Of a stretch of 37,337 nt of DNA, positions 22,190 through 29,443 are shown piece after piece; position 1 is the stretch's first letter, and every line of letters starts with the position of its first letter. A model generated the notes under the pieces. The model had not been told where the DNA came from. It worked only from the letters and a program-made list of their open reading frames with translations, and did no database searches. This stretch comes from JABDOU01 sp041609995 (GTDB lineage: Bacteria > Actinomycetota > Acidimicrobiia > Spongiisociales > SHLN01). The position numbers and the translations under genes are program-made. The stretch covers positions 1 through 37,337 of the forward strand of contig JBFIPU010000014.1 in assembly GCA_041609995.1 (NCBI GenBank). The letters run 5' to 3'.

Positions 22190-22668
22190 ACCGAGCAAGA
22201 GGCGAGTGAATCACAATCACCGGCAAATGTGCGGTCGGCGTTAATGAGTACCGTTATTGGCTGGGTCAGGATGCCGTATTGCTGCCACAGGCCGTCGTCG
22301 TAACCCCAGGAGACGTGTTCGTCGAAGTATTCGTCCGCAGCCGGCACCGACCGCTCGAACGACGCACGTCCGGCCACCGCCACCACATTGAGCTGGTCCG
22401 AGAATTCTGCTGTCACCCGATTGACCACCGGGAGCTCTCTACGGCAGACGCTTCACCACTCCGCCCAGAACACCAGATAGGTCGGTTGGGTGCTTTCGGC
22501 CAGCACGAAGGTCGACCCATCGGCCAAATCGAGGGAAAAATTGGGAGCGAGCCCTTGCTCTTGCCCAGTCTCGGTCCCGCCCGGTGCCGGGGTGCCGTCT
22601 GACGATGAGCCGCTGCCGCAGGCGGCGAGAGCCGTGGCCAGCAACAGCAGCGTGAGAATCCGGCGCAT
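22132..22668 (-). CDS. Thioredoxin-fold lipoprotein with in-frame UGA: candidate selenoprotein (UxxC)
   Basis: If the UGA at 22453-22455 is read through, the frame encodes 178 residues. There is a signal peptide with lipobox LAAC (Cys17), a Ser/Gly/Thr linker, then APNFSLDLADGSTF, YLVFWAEW, UGA (residue 72), SVCRRELP, LNVVAVAGRASFERS, and a cis-Pro segment YGILTQPITVLIN. TlpA-like proteins read FWATWCxxCRxELP, so UGA falls exactly on the first redox Cys, giving U72-S-V-C75. Both halves are in one frame with no other stop. A hairpin fitting the bacterial SECIS consensus starts after the UGA (22406-22448). The start is supported by TAGACT 6 nt upstream. Alternatives are a nonsense mutation or sequencing error. 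It would act as an extracytoplasmic thiol oxidoreductase. Confidence 0.8.
22406..22448 (-). promoter_or_regulatory. Candidate bacterial SECIS hairpin
   Basis: On the transcript, UCUGC (22448-22444) pairs with GCAGA (22410-22406). After a C/A mismatch GU pairs with AC. After an internal loop CCCG (22432-22429) pairs with CGGG (22419-22416). The apical loop is GUGGUCAAU, starting with G, and begins 24 nt after the UGA. Bacterial SECIS elements usually have a loop G and sit 16-37 nt from the UGA. Folded by eye only. Confidence 0.5.
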
Positions 22669-22674
22669 TGGCCG

Positions 22675-22680
22675 AGTCTA
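22675..22680 (-). promoter_or_regulatory. Leaderless -10 element for the candidate selenoprotein
   Basis: TAGACT on the minus strand is followed by 6 nt (CGGCCA) and ATG 22668. No Shine-Dalgarno is present. Confidence 0.55.
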
Positions 22681-22702
22681 CGAACGGCCAACGGTTATCT
22701 CT

Positions 22703-22708
22703 TAGCAT
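22703..22708 (+). promoter_or_regulatory. Leaderless -10 element for the epoxide hydrolase
   Basis: TAGCAT is followed by 7 nt and ATG 22716, where the protein reads MEMTRIPVNG. It overlaps the alternative ATG at 22707. Confidence 0.45.
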
Positions 22709-22715
22709 GCGGCCG

Positions 22716-23651
22716 ATGGAGATGACCCGAATCCCGGTCAACGGAATCGAGCTGGGGGTGACCGTGGAAGGGCACGGGCCGCCGGTCGTGCTCTGCCACG
22801 GTTGGCCCGAGCTGGCGTACTCGTGGAGCAACCAGATCCCGGCCGTGACGGCTGCCGGTTTCACCGCGATCGCCCCGGATCTGCGGGGTTTCGGCTCCTC
22901 CGATGCCCCGGATTCGGGCTACTCGGCCGACGATATCGCGACGGACCTCGCCGGGCTCCTCGATGCGCTCGGCCACCAGTCGGCAGTGTTCGTCGGTCAC
23001 GACTGGGGCGGGGCGTTTGTGTGGCGGATGGCCCAGCGATACCCATTGCGGGTCCGGGGGGTGGTTTCTCTGAACACGCCGCATTACCCCCGCTCTCCGG
23101 CCCCGCCCATCGCGATCCAGCGGAAGCGGCACGGAACCGATCACTACTGGGTGTACTTCCAGGACGAGGGGCCGGCGGAGGACCTCTTTGCGGGCGACGT
23201 GGAGCGCTTCTTCCGAGTGATGTTCCGCAAGCCTGCCCCCCGGGAGGTCACCGAAGCGTTCATTTCCGCCGGTCGGCCGGTCAACCTGGCGGCTGCGTTC
23301 GCGGCCGGACCGGGGCAGGGCGATCTCGTCATGTCGAATGCCGACCTGCAGGTGTATGTCGATGCCTATTCCAGGACCGGCTTTCGGGGCGGGCTCAACC
23401 TCTATCGCAATATGGATCGCAATTGGGAACAGGCCGAGCGTCTCGATCCGATCATTCGCCATCCCTCCCTGATGATCAGCGCCGAACTCGACGTCATGCT
23501 TCCGCCCGGCCACACCGAGTGGATGCGCGCCACACTTCCCGATCTGGAGTATCACGTCCTGGGAGGGGTCGGCCACTGGTCCCAATGGGAGGCGCCGGGG
23601 GAAGTCAACGAGATCCTCGTCGAGTGGCTCGCGCGCCGCTTTCCCGTGTGA
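22716..23651 (+). CDS. Alpha/beta-hydrolase, epoxide hydrolase-like
   Basis: 311 residues. The oxyanion motif HGWPE (VVLCHGWPELAYSW) and nucleophile elbow VGHDWGG with catalytic Asp are the hallmarks of soluble epoxide hydrolases, which use Asp rather than Ser. GFGSSDAP precedes and GGVGHWSQWEAP holds the catalytic His. A lid domain of about 100 residues with Tyr candidates (DHYWVYFQDEG) follows the elbow. It hydrolyses epoxides to diols; haloalkane dehalogenase activity is less likely given HGWPE. ATG 22707 is an alternative start. It is divergent from the selenoprotein candidate, with the -10 elements 22 bp apart. Confidence 0.9.
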   Translation: MEMTRIPVNGIELGVTVEGHGPPVVLCHGWPELAYSWSNQIPAVTAAGFTAIAPDLRGFGSSDAPDSGYSADDIATDLAGLLDALGHQSAVFVGHDWGGAFVWRMAQRYPLRVRGVVSLNTPHYPRSPAPPIAIQRKRHGTDHYWVYFQDEGPAEDLFAGDVERFFRVMFRKPAPREVTEAFISAGRPVNLAAAFAAGPGQGDLVMSNADLQVYVDAYSRTGFRGGLNLYRNMDRNWEQAERLDPIIRHPSLMISAELDVMLPPGHTEWMRATLPDLEYHVLGGVGHWSQWEAPGEVNEILVEWLARRFPV

Positions 23652-23657
23652 CCGATG

Positions 23658-24458
23658 TCAGGCCAGCAGTGTCGGCGAGGCGATGTCGAATACTGCCCGG
23701 GCGTATTGACGGATCTTGTCAGATGAGTCGGCGTGCCCTGCCACCTGGTCGAGGTACAGGATCGATCCCTCCCAACCCTCGGTGTTCCATTCCGCCCCGT
23801 GTGGAAGCTCGTTGCCCAGGAGAGCGGCAGCATCAAAGGGCCAGGGATTGGAGTAGAAGTACGCCCGGCCACCCGGATAGAAACCCAGGTTGAGCTGGGC
23901 CGGCAGTGTCTGAATCTCGCCGTGCTCCTCGTATTCCTGCATCTTGGTTCCGAACCACTCGGTTGCCATGTCGAACCCGTGGGGCCAGACCTGGACGGGT
24001 GACTGCTCACCTCCGATCTCGTCGTTGTGATCGCGAAAGATCAGGGCCGTCGCATTGAACACGGACCACAATGCGGCAGCCGCATCTCGATCGTAGGGAC
24101 GTTCGTCGTCGTTGGTGAATCGGTCCCGGTCGTACCTGTCGTCGAGCCCGACTGCGTCGATGAGCTGATTGCCGACTTCGGTGGCAGTGAGGCCGTCATC
24201 CATGGGAACCACCAGGGCAGTCATGCCAGACCGGTCCAAATGGATCTCATGGTCGGCGAAGTTCATCCGGATGCTCACGTGACCATCGGGCGTGCGGACC
24301 GGGTCCGTGGTGAGGCCGTGCACTGTCGGCTTCAGGCTGATGTGCCACCATCTCGGGTGGTGGATTCCGTGGGCGCGGGGAATCGCCCCTACGGCGTGGG
24401 CGTACGCGTGCAGGGTCGCGCGCGTCGGTTCCACATTTTCAGGCAGCGGGTTCAACAT
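23658..24458 (-). CDS. DUF5996-family protein
   Basis: 266 residues with no signal peptide or membrane segment. RATLHAYAHAVGAIPRAH, HPRWWHISLKPTVHGLTTDP, then ERPYDRDAAAALWSVFNAT and a SPVQVWPHGFDMATEWFG segment follow the conserved pattern of the DUF5996 family (LH.y.Q..G near the start, SPVHFFWG.FDLA later). The function is unknown. The Shine-Dalgarno-like GGAGAGAGGA lies 8 nt before ATG 24458. It is convergent with the epoxide hydrolase, with a 6-bp gap. Confidence 0.7.
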   Translation of the reverse strand: MLNPLPENVEPTRATLHAYAHAVGAIPRAHGIHHPRWWHISLKPTVHGLTTDPVRTPDGHVSIRMNFADHEIHLDRSGMTALVVPMDDGLTATEVGNQLIDAVGLDDRYDRDRFTNDDERPYDRDAAAALWSVFNATALIFRDHNDEIGGEQSPVQVWPHGFDMATEWFGTKMQEYEEHGEIQTLPAQLNLGFYPGGRAYFYSNPWPFDAAALLGNELPHGAEWNTEGWEGSILYLDQVAGHADSSDKIRQYARAVFDIASPTLLA

Positions 24459-24612
24459 CGTGGCGTCCTCTCTCCGTTGTTAGCTCAACCCGGCCGGCGA
24501 CCGCTTTTCTTCCCGCCAGACGCAAGATCGGAATTGATAGCACCCGTCCCCGGTTGTTCATGCATAGGCCCGGACCGCCGATATCCGGCAGGCGCAGAAC
24601 AAGGAGAACCGC

Positions 24613-25119
24613 ATGGAGACCGTCGATCTTGGAAGCCTGATCCTACGGATCGCTCTCGGATCCGTCTTCCTGGCCCATGGAGTCAAGCATGCCCGCGGGA
24701 GGGAGAAGACCACTGACTGGTTCGCAAGCATCGGGTTCAAACAGCCGGGCCTGCAATGGCTGGCCTCCACCGCCACCGAAATCGCGGTCGGAGTGCTGCT
24801 CCTGGCCGGTTTCCTCACCACGCTGGCTGCCGCGGGTGTCGTCGGAATCATGTTCGTGGCCTACTGGACGGTGCACCGGGCAGCGGGCTTCTGGGTCACG
24901 GCCCGGCCCGACGAGGGGTGGGAGTTCGTGTATACCCTGTCCATGACCGCCATCGCGCTCGCCACCCTCGGCCCCGGCGCCTGGTCAATCGACCACGCAC
25001 TGGGCATAGCCACCGACCTGGATGGCGGCGTCGGCTTCCTGATCGCGGTAGCGGGAATTCCGGTGGCGGCCGGCCAGCTGGCGACGTTCTACCGTCCGTC
25101 CTCGGTCGAGTCGGGCTGA
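24613..25119 (+). CDS. DoxX-family membrane protein (second, shorter)
   Basis: 168 residues with four membrane segments. LGSLILRIALGSVFLAHGVKH is the DoxX first helix; TDWFASIGFKQPGLQWLAST is the usual loop; TEIAVGVLLLAGFLTTLAAAG and LSMTAIALATLGPG follow. AAGGAG lies 6 nt upstream of the ATG. It is followed one base later by a DsbA-like gene, probably one operon, so a role in thiol/quinone redox chemistry at the membrane is plausible. The 154-bp upstream divergent region shows no clear repeat. Confidence 0.87.
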   Translation: METVDLGSLILRIALGSVFLAHGVKHARGREKTTDWFASIGFKQPGLQWLASTATEIAVGVLLLAGFLTTLAAAGVVGIMFVAYWTVHRAAGFWVTARPDEGWEFVYTLSMTAIALATLGPGAWSIDHALGIATDLDGGVGFLIAVAGIPVAAGQLATFYRPSSVESG

Positions 25120-25120
25120 C

Positions 25121-25747
25121 ATGAAGTTCATCTACGTCGGCGATCCGATGTGCTCCTGGTGTTGGGGCTTTGCACCGGTCGTGGAAGAAGTCGAACGGCG
25201 CTACGCCGCTCCGCTCGAGATCGTGGTGGGTGGCCTGCGGCCGGGCCCGGCGGCCGAGCCACTCGACAATATCCGCCCCTACCTCGTCGAGCACTGGGTA
25301 GACATTGGCGAGCGTACCGGGCAGCCGTTCGACCTCGCCGGCCTCGATCGGTCGGATTGGCTCTACGACACCGAGATGCCGGCGCGAGCGGTGGTGGCCG
25401 TGAGGGAGACAGTTCCTGATCAGACGCTGGCTGCCTTCACGCGACTGCAGCGCGCCTTCTACGGCGAGGCAATCGATGTGACCGAGCCTTCCGCGTACCC
25501 GGCGCTGTTATCGGAGGTCGGTGCCGACGCGGCCCTCGAGCTGTTCCGTTCGGAGGACTCGAAGGCACTCGCCTGGCGCGACTTCGCTCGAGCGCGCGAC
25601 TGGGGCATCGGCGGCTTTCCCACTCTGCTCGTCGAGCACGCCGGTCACCTCCAGATCGTCACGCGTGGATATGTGGCGGGCGACGAGCTGCTGCCCGCCC
25701 TCGATGACTGGGTGGAGCAGCAATTGGCCGGGGGCGCAGTCGGTTAG
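25121..25747 (+). CDS. DsbA-family thioredoxin-fold oxidoreductase
   Basis: 208 residues. MKFIYVGDPMCSWCWGFAP has the CSWC redox motif at 11-14 directly after the first strand. The long alpha-helical insertion and GIGGFPTLLVE (cis-Pro loop, about 163-173) fit the DsbA/FrnE class. No signal peptide is visible, so it is cytosolic, like FrnE/2-hydroxychromene-2-carboxylate isomerase relatives. It lies 1 nt after the DoxX gene. Confidence 0.9.
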   Translation: MKFIYVGDPMCSWCWGFAPVVEEVERRYAAPLEIVVGGLRPGPAAEPLDNIRPYLVEHWVDIGERTGQPFDLAGLDRSDWLYDTEMPARAVVAVRETVPDQTLAAFTRLQRAFYGEAIDVTEPSAYPALLSEVGADAALELFRSEDSKALAWRDFARARDWGIGGFPTLLVEHAGHLQIVTRGYVAGDELLPALDDWVEQQLAGGAVG

Positions 25748-25755
25748 GTCGCCGT

Positions 25756-25778
25756 GATTGGCTGAACCGCAGCCGATC
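25756..25778. terminator. Bidirectional hairpin between convergent genes
   Basis: GATTGGCT-GAACCGC-AGCCGATC forms an 8-bp stem (one G-U wobble) with a 7-nt loop. It lies 9 nt after the DsbA-like stop and 14 nt before the end of the metallopeptidase gene. Confidence 0.5.
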
Positions 25779-25791
25779 GGGCTCAACGACC

Positions 25792-26679
25792 CTATATCGG
25801 GTTGTTGAAGGTGTCGCAGCTGTTGGGATCCCCGGTGTCGAATCCCTGCCGAAACCAGTTGATGCGCTGCTGCGACGTTCCGTGGGTGAACGTCTCGGGA
25901 TTGGGGCGGTTGACGCCGGCGTTGCGCGCAATGGTGTCGTCCCCGACAGCCTCGGCGGCCCGAATCGCTTCCTCGAAATCCCCGCTCTCCAGCCGATCGT
26001 CCTGGTACGTGGCATGTCCCCATACGCCGGCGAAACAATCGGCCTGTAGCTCGAGGCGGACCGACAGGTCGTTGGCCTCTGCCTGCCCGGCTCGCTGCTG
26101 GAGCCTCCGCACCTGATCGGTGATGCCCGTGACCTGCTGGACGTGATGGCCGATTTCGTGGGCGATCACATAGGCCAGCGCAAAGTCGCCTTCGATGTTC
26201 ATCCGCGGATCATTGAAGAACGCCAGATCGATGTACACGTTCTGGTCGGCCGGGCAGTAATGGGGCCCGTATTGGCCCAACGCCCCGCCACATCCGGATG
26301 GCTCCTGTCCCTCGAACAACACGAGCCGGGCGCGGGGGTAGTTCTGGCCGGCCGATCGAAATATCTCGTCCCAGGTGTCCTGGATATCAGCCAGTGCCCA
26401 ATTGATGAACAGCGTCGTATCATCCTGCGCCGGCGGTTGATCGACCGGGTTGGACTGGGCGGGAGGCGCCTGTCCTTCGGCCAGGATCTCGGTCAGAATG
26501 TCACCGGCCTCGCCACCATTGCCATTGAAGCCCCCCAGGAACAACAGCAACAACAGCCCGATAAGGCCGAGTCCCCCGCCCCCGACAGCCGCGCCCAGGC
26601 CACCTCCGCCGCCCCCCCGGCGGCTGCGCCGCCCGCGACGATCGATGACATTCGGGTTGTCGACCCTATCCCAGCGCAT
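25792..26679 (-). CDS. Neutral zinc metallopeptidase (YpfJ-type)
   Basis: 295 residues. A cytosolic N-terminus rich in Arg/Gly (RRGRRSRRGGGGGG) is followed by one membrane anchor (LGLIGLLLLLFLGGF). The extracytoplasmic domain contains YVIAHEIGHHVQQ, an HExxH zinc site (near 200), and a downstream ELQADCFAGVW supplying the third ligand (Glu). CGGALGQYGPHYCPAD gives paired cysteines. This is the putative neutral zinc metallopeptidase family. The ATG at 26679 is preferred because MRWDRVDNPNVIDRRG is the conserved family start; the frame is open to 26784. The substrate is unknown. Confidence 0.92.
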   Translation of the reverse strand: MRWDRVDNPNVIDRRGRRSRRGGGGGGLGAAVGGGGLGLIGLLLLLFLGGFNGNGGEAGDILTEILAEGQAPPAQSNPVDQPPAQDDTTLFINWALADIQDTWDEIFRSAGQNYPRARLVLFEGQEPSGCGGALGQYGPHYCPADQNVYIDLAFFNDPRMNIEGDFALAYVIAHEIGHHVQQVTGITDQVRRLQQRAGQAEANDLSVRLELQADCFAGVWGHATYQDDRLESGDFEEAIRAAEAVGDDTIARNAGVNRPNPETFTHGTSQQRINWFRQGFDTGDPNSCDTFNNPI

Positions 26680-26747
26680 CTGTGTCCATCCCCATTGACT
26701 CGCCTCGTCGACGACCCTGCGGATGATACTGGCGCACTTCGTGGGTA

Positions 26748-26753
26748 TATCCT
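26748..26753 (+). promoter_or_regulatory. Leaderless -10 element for the cyclase gene
   Basis: TATCCT is followed by 6 nt (GTGCTG) and ATG 26760; no Shine-Dalgarno. It favours that ATG over the GTG at 26754. Confidence 0.55.
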
Positions 26754-26759
26754 GTGCTG

Positions 26760-27413
26760 ATGCCGGCCATCGTGGATCTGTCACACCTGATCACGGACGG
26801 AATGACCACGTATCCGGGACTCGACGGTCCCGAGATCACCGAGGTCATGACCCGGGAGGACTCACGAGACTTCTATGACGGAGCGGCTTCCTTTTCCATC
26901 AAGGCGATCAAGCTGGTTGCCAACACCGGAACCTACCTCGACACGCCCCACCATCGGTTCGAGAACGGCTTCGACCTGAGCGAGCTGGACCTGGCACAGG
27001 TGGTAGACCTCGACGGCGTCGTCATCCAGGACCCCGGGCCCGAGCTGAGACCGGACCTCATCACCGACCTCGATGTTGCGGGCAAGGCCGTGCTGTTCCT
27101 GACGGGCTGGAGCATTTTCTTTGGAACGCCGGAGTACGGCGGTGCCGACCATCCATTCGCGAGCGAGCAGCTGGTCGAGGCGCTGGTCGATGCCCAGCCG
27201 GCCCTGGTCGGCATCGACTCGGTGAATATCGATGCGATGACGGACCCGTCCCGCCCGGCGCACACGCGTCTGCTCGCCGCCGGCATCCCCATCATCGAAC
27301 ACCTCACGCATCTCGACCGGCTGCCCGAGACCGGGTTTCGGTTTTTCGCCGCCCCGCCGGCCATCGTCGGTGTCGGTACCTTTCCGGTGCGCGCTTTCGC
27401 CATCGTCGGGTGA
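26760..27413 (+). CDS. Cyclase/kynurenine-formamidase-family hydrolase (variant motif)
   Basis: 217 residues. IVDLSHLITDGMTTYPGLDGP at the start and a metal motif region ANTGTYLDTPHHR match the cyclase family, whose consensus is HxGTHxDxPxH. Here the first His is Asn and the second Tyr, a substitution I recall from a sub-group of actinobacterial members that keep SxGTYxDxPxH. FLTGWSIFFGTPEYGGADHPF and GIDSVNIDAMTDPSRPAHTRLL follow. N-formylkynurenine is therefore not a safe substrate prediction. It lies 44 bp before an aminotransferase gene. Confidence 0.85.
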   Translation: MPAIVDLSHLITDGMTTYPGLDGPEITEVMTREDSRDFYDGAASFSIKAIKLVANTGTYLDTPHHRFENGFDLSELDLAQVVDLDGVVIQDPGPELRPDLITDLDVAGKAVLFLTGWSIFFGTPEYGGADHPFASEQLVEALVDAQPALVGIDSVNIDAMTDPSRPAHTRLLAAGIPIIEHLTHLDRLPETGFRFFAAPPAIVGVGTFPVRAFAIVG

Positions 27414-27457
27414 GCGACTGACCGCTGTCCACTGGCTTGGCCGTCACGGAGAGCCGT

Positions 27458-28606
27458 ATGCTCTCGGTCGTGGAACCGGCCGAACGATCCGACATCGCAC
27501 CGTTCTACGTCATGGAGGTGATGAAGGCGGCGAGCGAACGCGGCCGCACCCACGGCGACGTACTGCATCTGGAGGTCGGCCAACCCTCCACCCCCGCCCC
27601 CGGTCCGGTGCGGGCGGCCGCCCATGCCGCGCTGGACGACGATCGAATCGGGTATACGCATGCGCTGGGGTTTCCGGAGTTGCGTGAACGCATCGCCGCC
27701 TCCTACGAGAAGAACTACGGCCGGCCCGTCGAAGCCGAGCAGATCGCGGTGACCGTCGGGGCGTCGGGAGGGTGTGTCCTGGCATTCCTCGCCTGCTTCG
27801 AACCGGGCGACCGGGTGGCGGTGACCGAACCGGGGTATCCCTGCTACCGCAACATGCTCACGGCTTTCGACATCGAACCGGTACCGATCCCGATGGGGCC
27901 AGGCCAGCATTTTCGCCTCGACCCCTCCCAGCTCTCACCTGACCTCGATGGGGTCGTTCTCGCCAGTCCCAATAATCCCACCGGCACCATGGTCTCTGAC
28001 GACGAGCTGAGGGCGATCGCCGACCGTTGCAGCGAGCTGGGAATCCGCCTGATTTCTGACGAGATCTACCACGGCATCACCTACGAACGTCCAGCGGAAA
28101 CGGTCCTCGCCTATTCCAAGTCGGCTGTGGTGGTGCAGAGCTTCTCCAAGTACTACAGCATGACTGGCTGGCGTCTCGGTTGGCTTGTGCTCCCGCCGAA
28201 TATGGTGGGCCCGGTCGAGCGGCTCGCCCAGAACCTCACCATCGCAGCGCCAACTCTTTCCCAGTACGCCGGCATCGCCGCCTTCGACAGCACCGATGAA
28301 GCCGAAGCCAATGTGGCGCGGTATGCCGAGAACCGGCGGTTGCTTCTGGCCGGGCTTCCCCGAGCCGGGATCGAACAGCTGGCACCGGCCGACGGCGCCT
28401 TCTACATCTACGGAGACATCAGCGAGCTCTCCGACGACGCCCAGCGCCTATGCCAGACGTGGTTGTCCGAGACGGGTGTGGCGGCCACCCCCGGCATCGA
28501 TTTCGACACGAGCCAAGGGCACCGGTATGTGCGCTTCAGCTACTCGGAGTCAACGGCCGACATCACCGAAGCCATTGACCGACTCGTCGCCTGGGCCGAG
28601 CGCTGA
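27458..28606 (+). CDS. PLP-dependent aminotransferase, class I/II
   Basis: 382 residues. ILHLEVGQPSTPAP-like opening, GYTHALGFPELRERIA, SPNNPTGTMVSDDEL (substrate/PLP binding Asn), the SDEIYHGITY Asp/Tyr pair, and the PLP lysine in SFSKYYSMTGWRLGW fix the family. FYIYGDISELSDD and VRFSYSES near the end hold the carboxylate-binding Arg. It is related to aspartate/alanine aminotransferases; the amino donor is unspecified. ATG 27458 has GGAG 6 nt upstream. Probably co-transcribed with the cyclase upstream, suggesting amino-acid degradation. Confidence 0.93.
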   Translation: MLSVVEPAERSDIAPFYVMEVMKAASERGRTHGDVLHLEVGQPSTPAPGPVRAAAHAALDDDRIGYTHALGFPELRERIAASYEKNYGRPVEAEQIAVTVGASGGCVLAFLACFEPGDRVAVTEPGYPCYRNMLTAFDIEPVPIPMGPGQHFRLDPSQLSPDLDGVVLASPNNPTGTMVSDDELRAIADRCSELGIRLISDEIYHGITYERPAETVLAYSKSAVVVQSFSKYYSMTGWRLGWLVLPPNMVGPVERLAQNLTIAAPTLSQYAGIAAFDSTDEAEANVARYAENRRLLLAGLPRAGIEQLAPADGAFYIYGDISELSDDAQRLCQTWLSETGVAATPGIDFDTSQGHRYVRFSYSESTADITEAIDRLVAWAER

Positions 28607-28644
28607 CTCGGTCCAAGGCCGGGCGCCCGACGTTCCGTGGTCTT

Positions 28645-28770
28645 TCACGTGACGTGACCTCTGTCTTCCCGATGGGTGGCGAGTACAGGCACCGCTACGA
28701 AGATCAATAGCGCCGTGGCGGCGATCAACGCCACGAGACGGCTGGGTTTGCTGAGCGTCTTGGCTTTCAC
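28645..28770 (-). CDS. Small 41-residue membrane or secreted peptide
   Basis: GTG start at 28770 with a strong AGGAGG (28779-28784) 8 nt upstream. The peptide has a basic start (KAKTLSKPSR), one hydrophobic span (LVALIAATALLIFVAVPVLA) and a short polar end (THREDRGHVT). It is either a single-span membrane peptide or a secreted peptide with a signal sequence ending ...VLA. No family recognised. It is convergent with the aminotransferase (38-bp gap). Confidence 0.6.
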   Translation of the reverse strand: MKAKTLSKPSRLVALIAATALLIFVAVPVLATHREDRGHVT

Positions 28771-28838
28771 GATCGAGTCCTCCTTGCGCTCTGATCAACA
28801 ACCTTTCCCAAAGCGACGGGTTGTATTCCTTCAGTTGG

Positions 28839-28844
28839 TAGCGT
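28839..28844 (+). promoter_or_regulatory. Leaderless -10 element upstream of the YbaK-like gene
   Basis: TAGCGT is followed by 6 nt and ATG 28851, the start of a 37-codon reading frame. Confidence 0.4.
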
Positions 28845-28850
28845 TCGATC

Positions 28851-28964
28851 ATGGAGCCGCGCTCCCGGCACGTGACAACGCCCGCCTGCGACTGCCGACG
28901 AACGGACCGGGCTCGTGGCCATTGCGTTGGGCTCGGTCAGTCGACCAGGTCCACGTCGCCATGA
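28851..28964 (+). CDS. Possible 37-residue upstream reading frame overlapping the YbaK-like start
   Basis: ATG 28851 follows TAGCGT-N6. The frame ends TGA at 28962-28964, overlapping the ATG at 28961 (ATGA), the arrangement of translational coupling. The peptide is Arg- and Cys-rich (MEPRSRHVTTPACDCRRTDR at the start). It might be a leader peptide or chance; the YbaK-like ORF is also open upstream. Confidence 0.3.
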   Translation: MEPRSRHVTTPACDCRRTDRARGHCVGLGQSTRSTSP

Positions 28965-29443
28965 TGAAGATCGTCCGTGACTCGCTGGAACGCGTCGGAG
29001 CAGACTTCGAGGAACGCCCCTGCGACCCGGAGCTGGCCGACACGTCCGCCTTTTGTGCCCACTATGGCGTGGCATTGGAGGACTCCGCCAACACCATCTT
29101 GATCGCTGCCAAACGGCCGGCCGGCCTCGTCGCCGCTTGCCTGGTTCTCGCCACCCATCGCCTCGACGTGAACAACGCCGTCCGCCACGTCATGGGAGCA
29201 AAGAAGGTCTCTTTCGCCAAACCAGAGCTCACCGCCGAGCTGACCGGGATGGTCATGGGCGGTGTGACGCCGTTTGGCCTTCCTGCCGAGATGCAGGTGT
29301 TGGTGGACAGCGCCGTGATGGAGCGAGACACGATTGTGATCGGAGCCGGGGGACGCGACGCCAAATTGTGGCTGTCGCCCGACGAGCTGACCAAACTCGA
29401 CAATGTGCAGGTGATCGAGGGCCTGGCCTTTCCGATCCTGTGA
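28961..29443 (+). CDS. YbaK/ProX-like aminoacyl-tRNA deacylase domain protein
   Basis: 160 residues. MMKIVRDSLERVGADFEERP is followed by NTILIAAKRPAGLVAACLVLATHRLD, KKVSFAKPELTAELTGMVMGGVTPFGLP and VIGAGGRDAKLWLSPDELTK. The G.V.PFG(L/V)P and GGR.....L.. elements are those of the YbaK/EbsC editing fold, which clears misacylated tRNA (Cys-tRNAPro, Ala-tRNAPro). The start is uncertain: no good Shine-Dalgarno precedes ATG 28961, and the frame remains open back to 28676. The stop overlaps the glycerate kinase start (GTGA). Confidence 0.87.
   Translation: MMKIVRDSLERVGADFEERPCDPELADTSAFCAHYGVALEDSANTILIAAKRPAGLVAACLVLATHRLDVNNAVRHVMGAKKVSFAKPELTAELTGMVMGGVTPFGLPAEMQVLVDSAVMERDTIVIGAGGRDAKLWLSPDELTKLDNVQVIEGLAFPIL

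Noticed and set aside
22132..22668. Thioredoxin-like gene as a simple pseudogene split by a nonsense codon
   Set aside because: Only one stop is present, it replaces the catalytic Cys codon, the downstream frame is intact for over 100 codons, and a SECIS-like hairpin follows. It remains an alternative if no Sec machinery exists.
28550..28852. 100-codon minus-strand frame starting MIERYQLKEYN
   Set aside because: The start looks protein-like, but most of the rest is a shifted reading of the 41-residue peptide gene and of the aminotransferase 3' end; no good ribosome-binding site.
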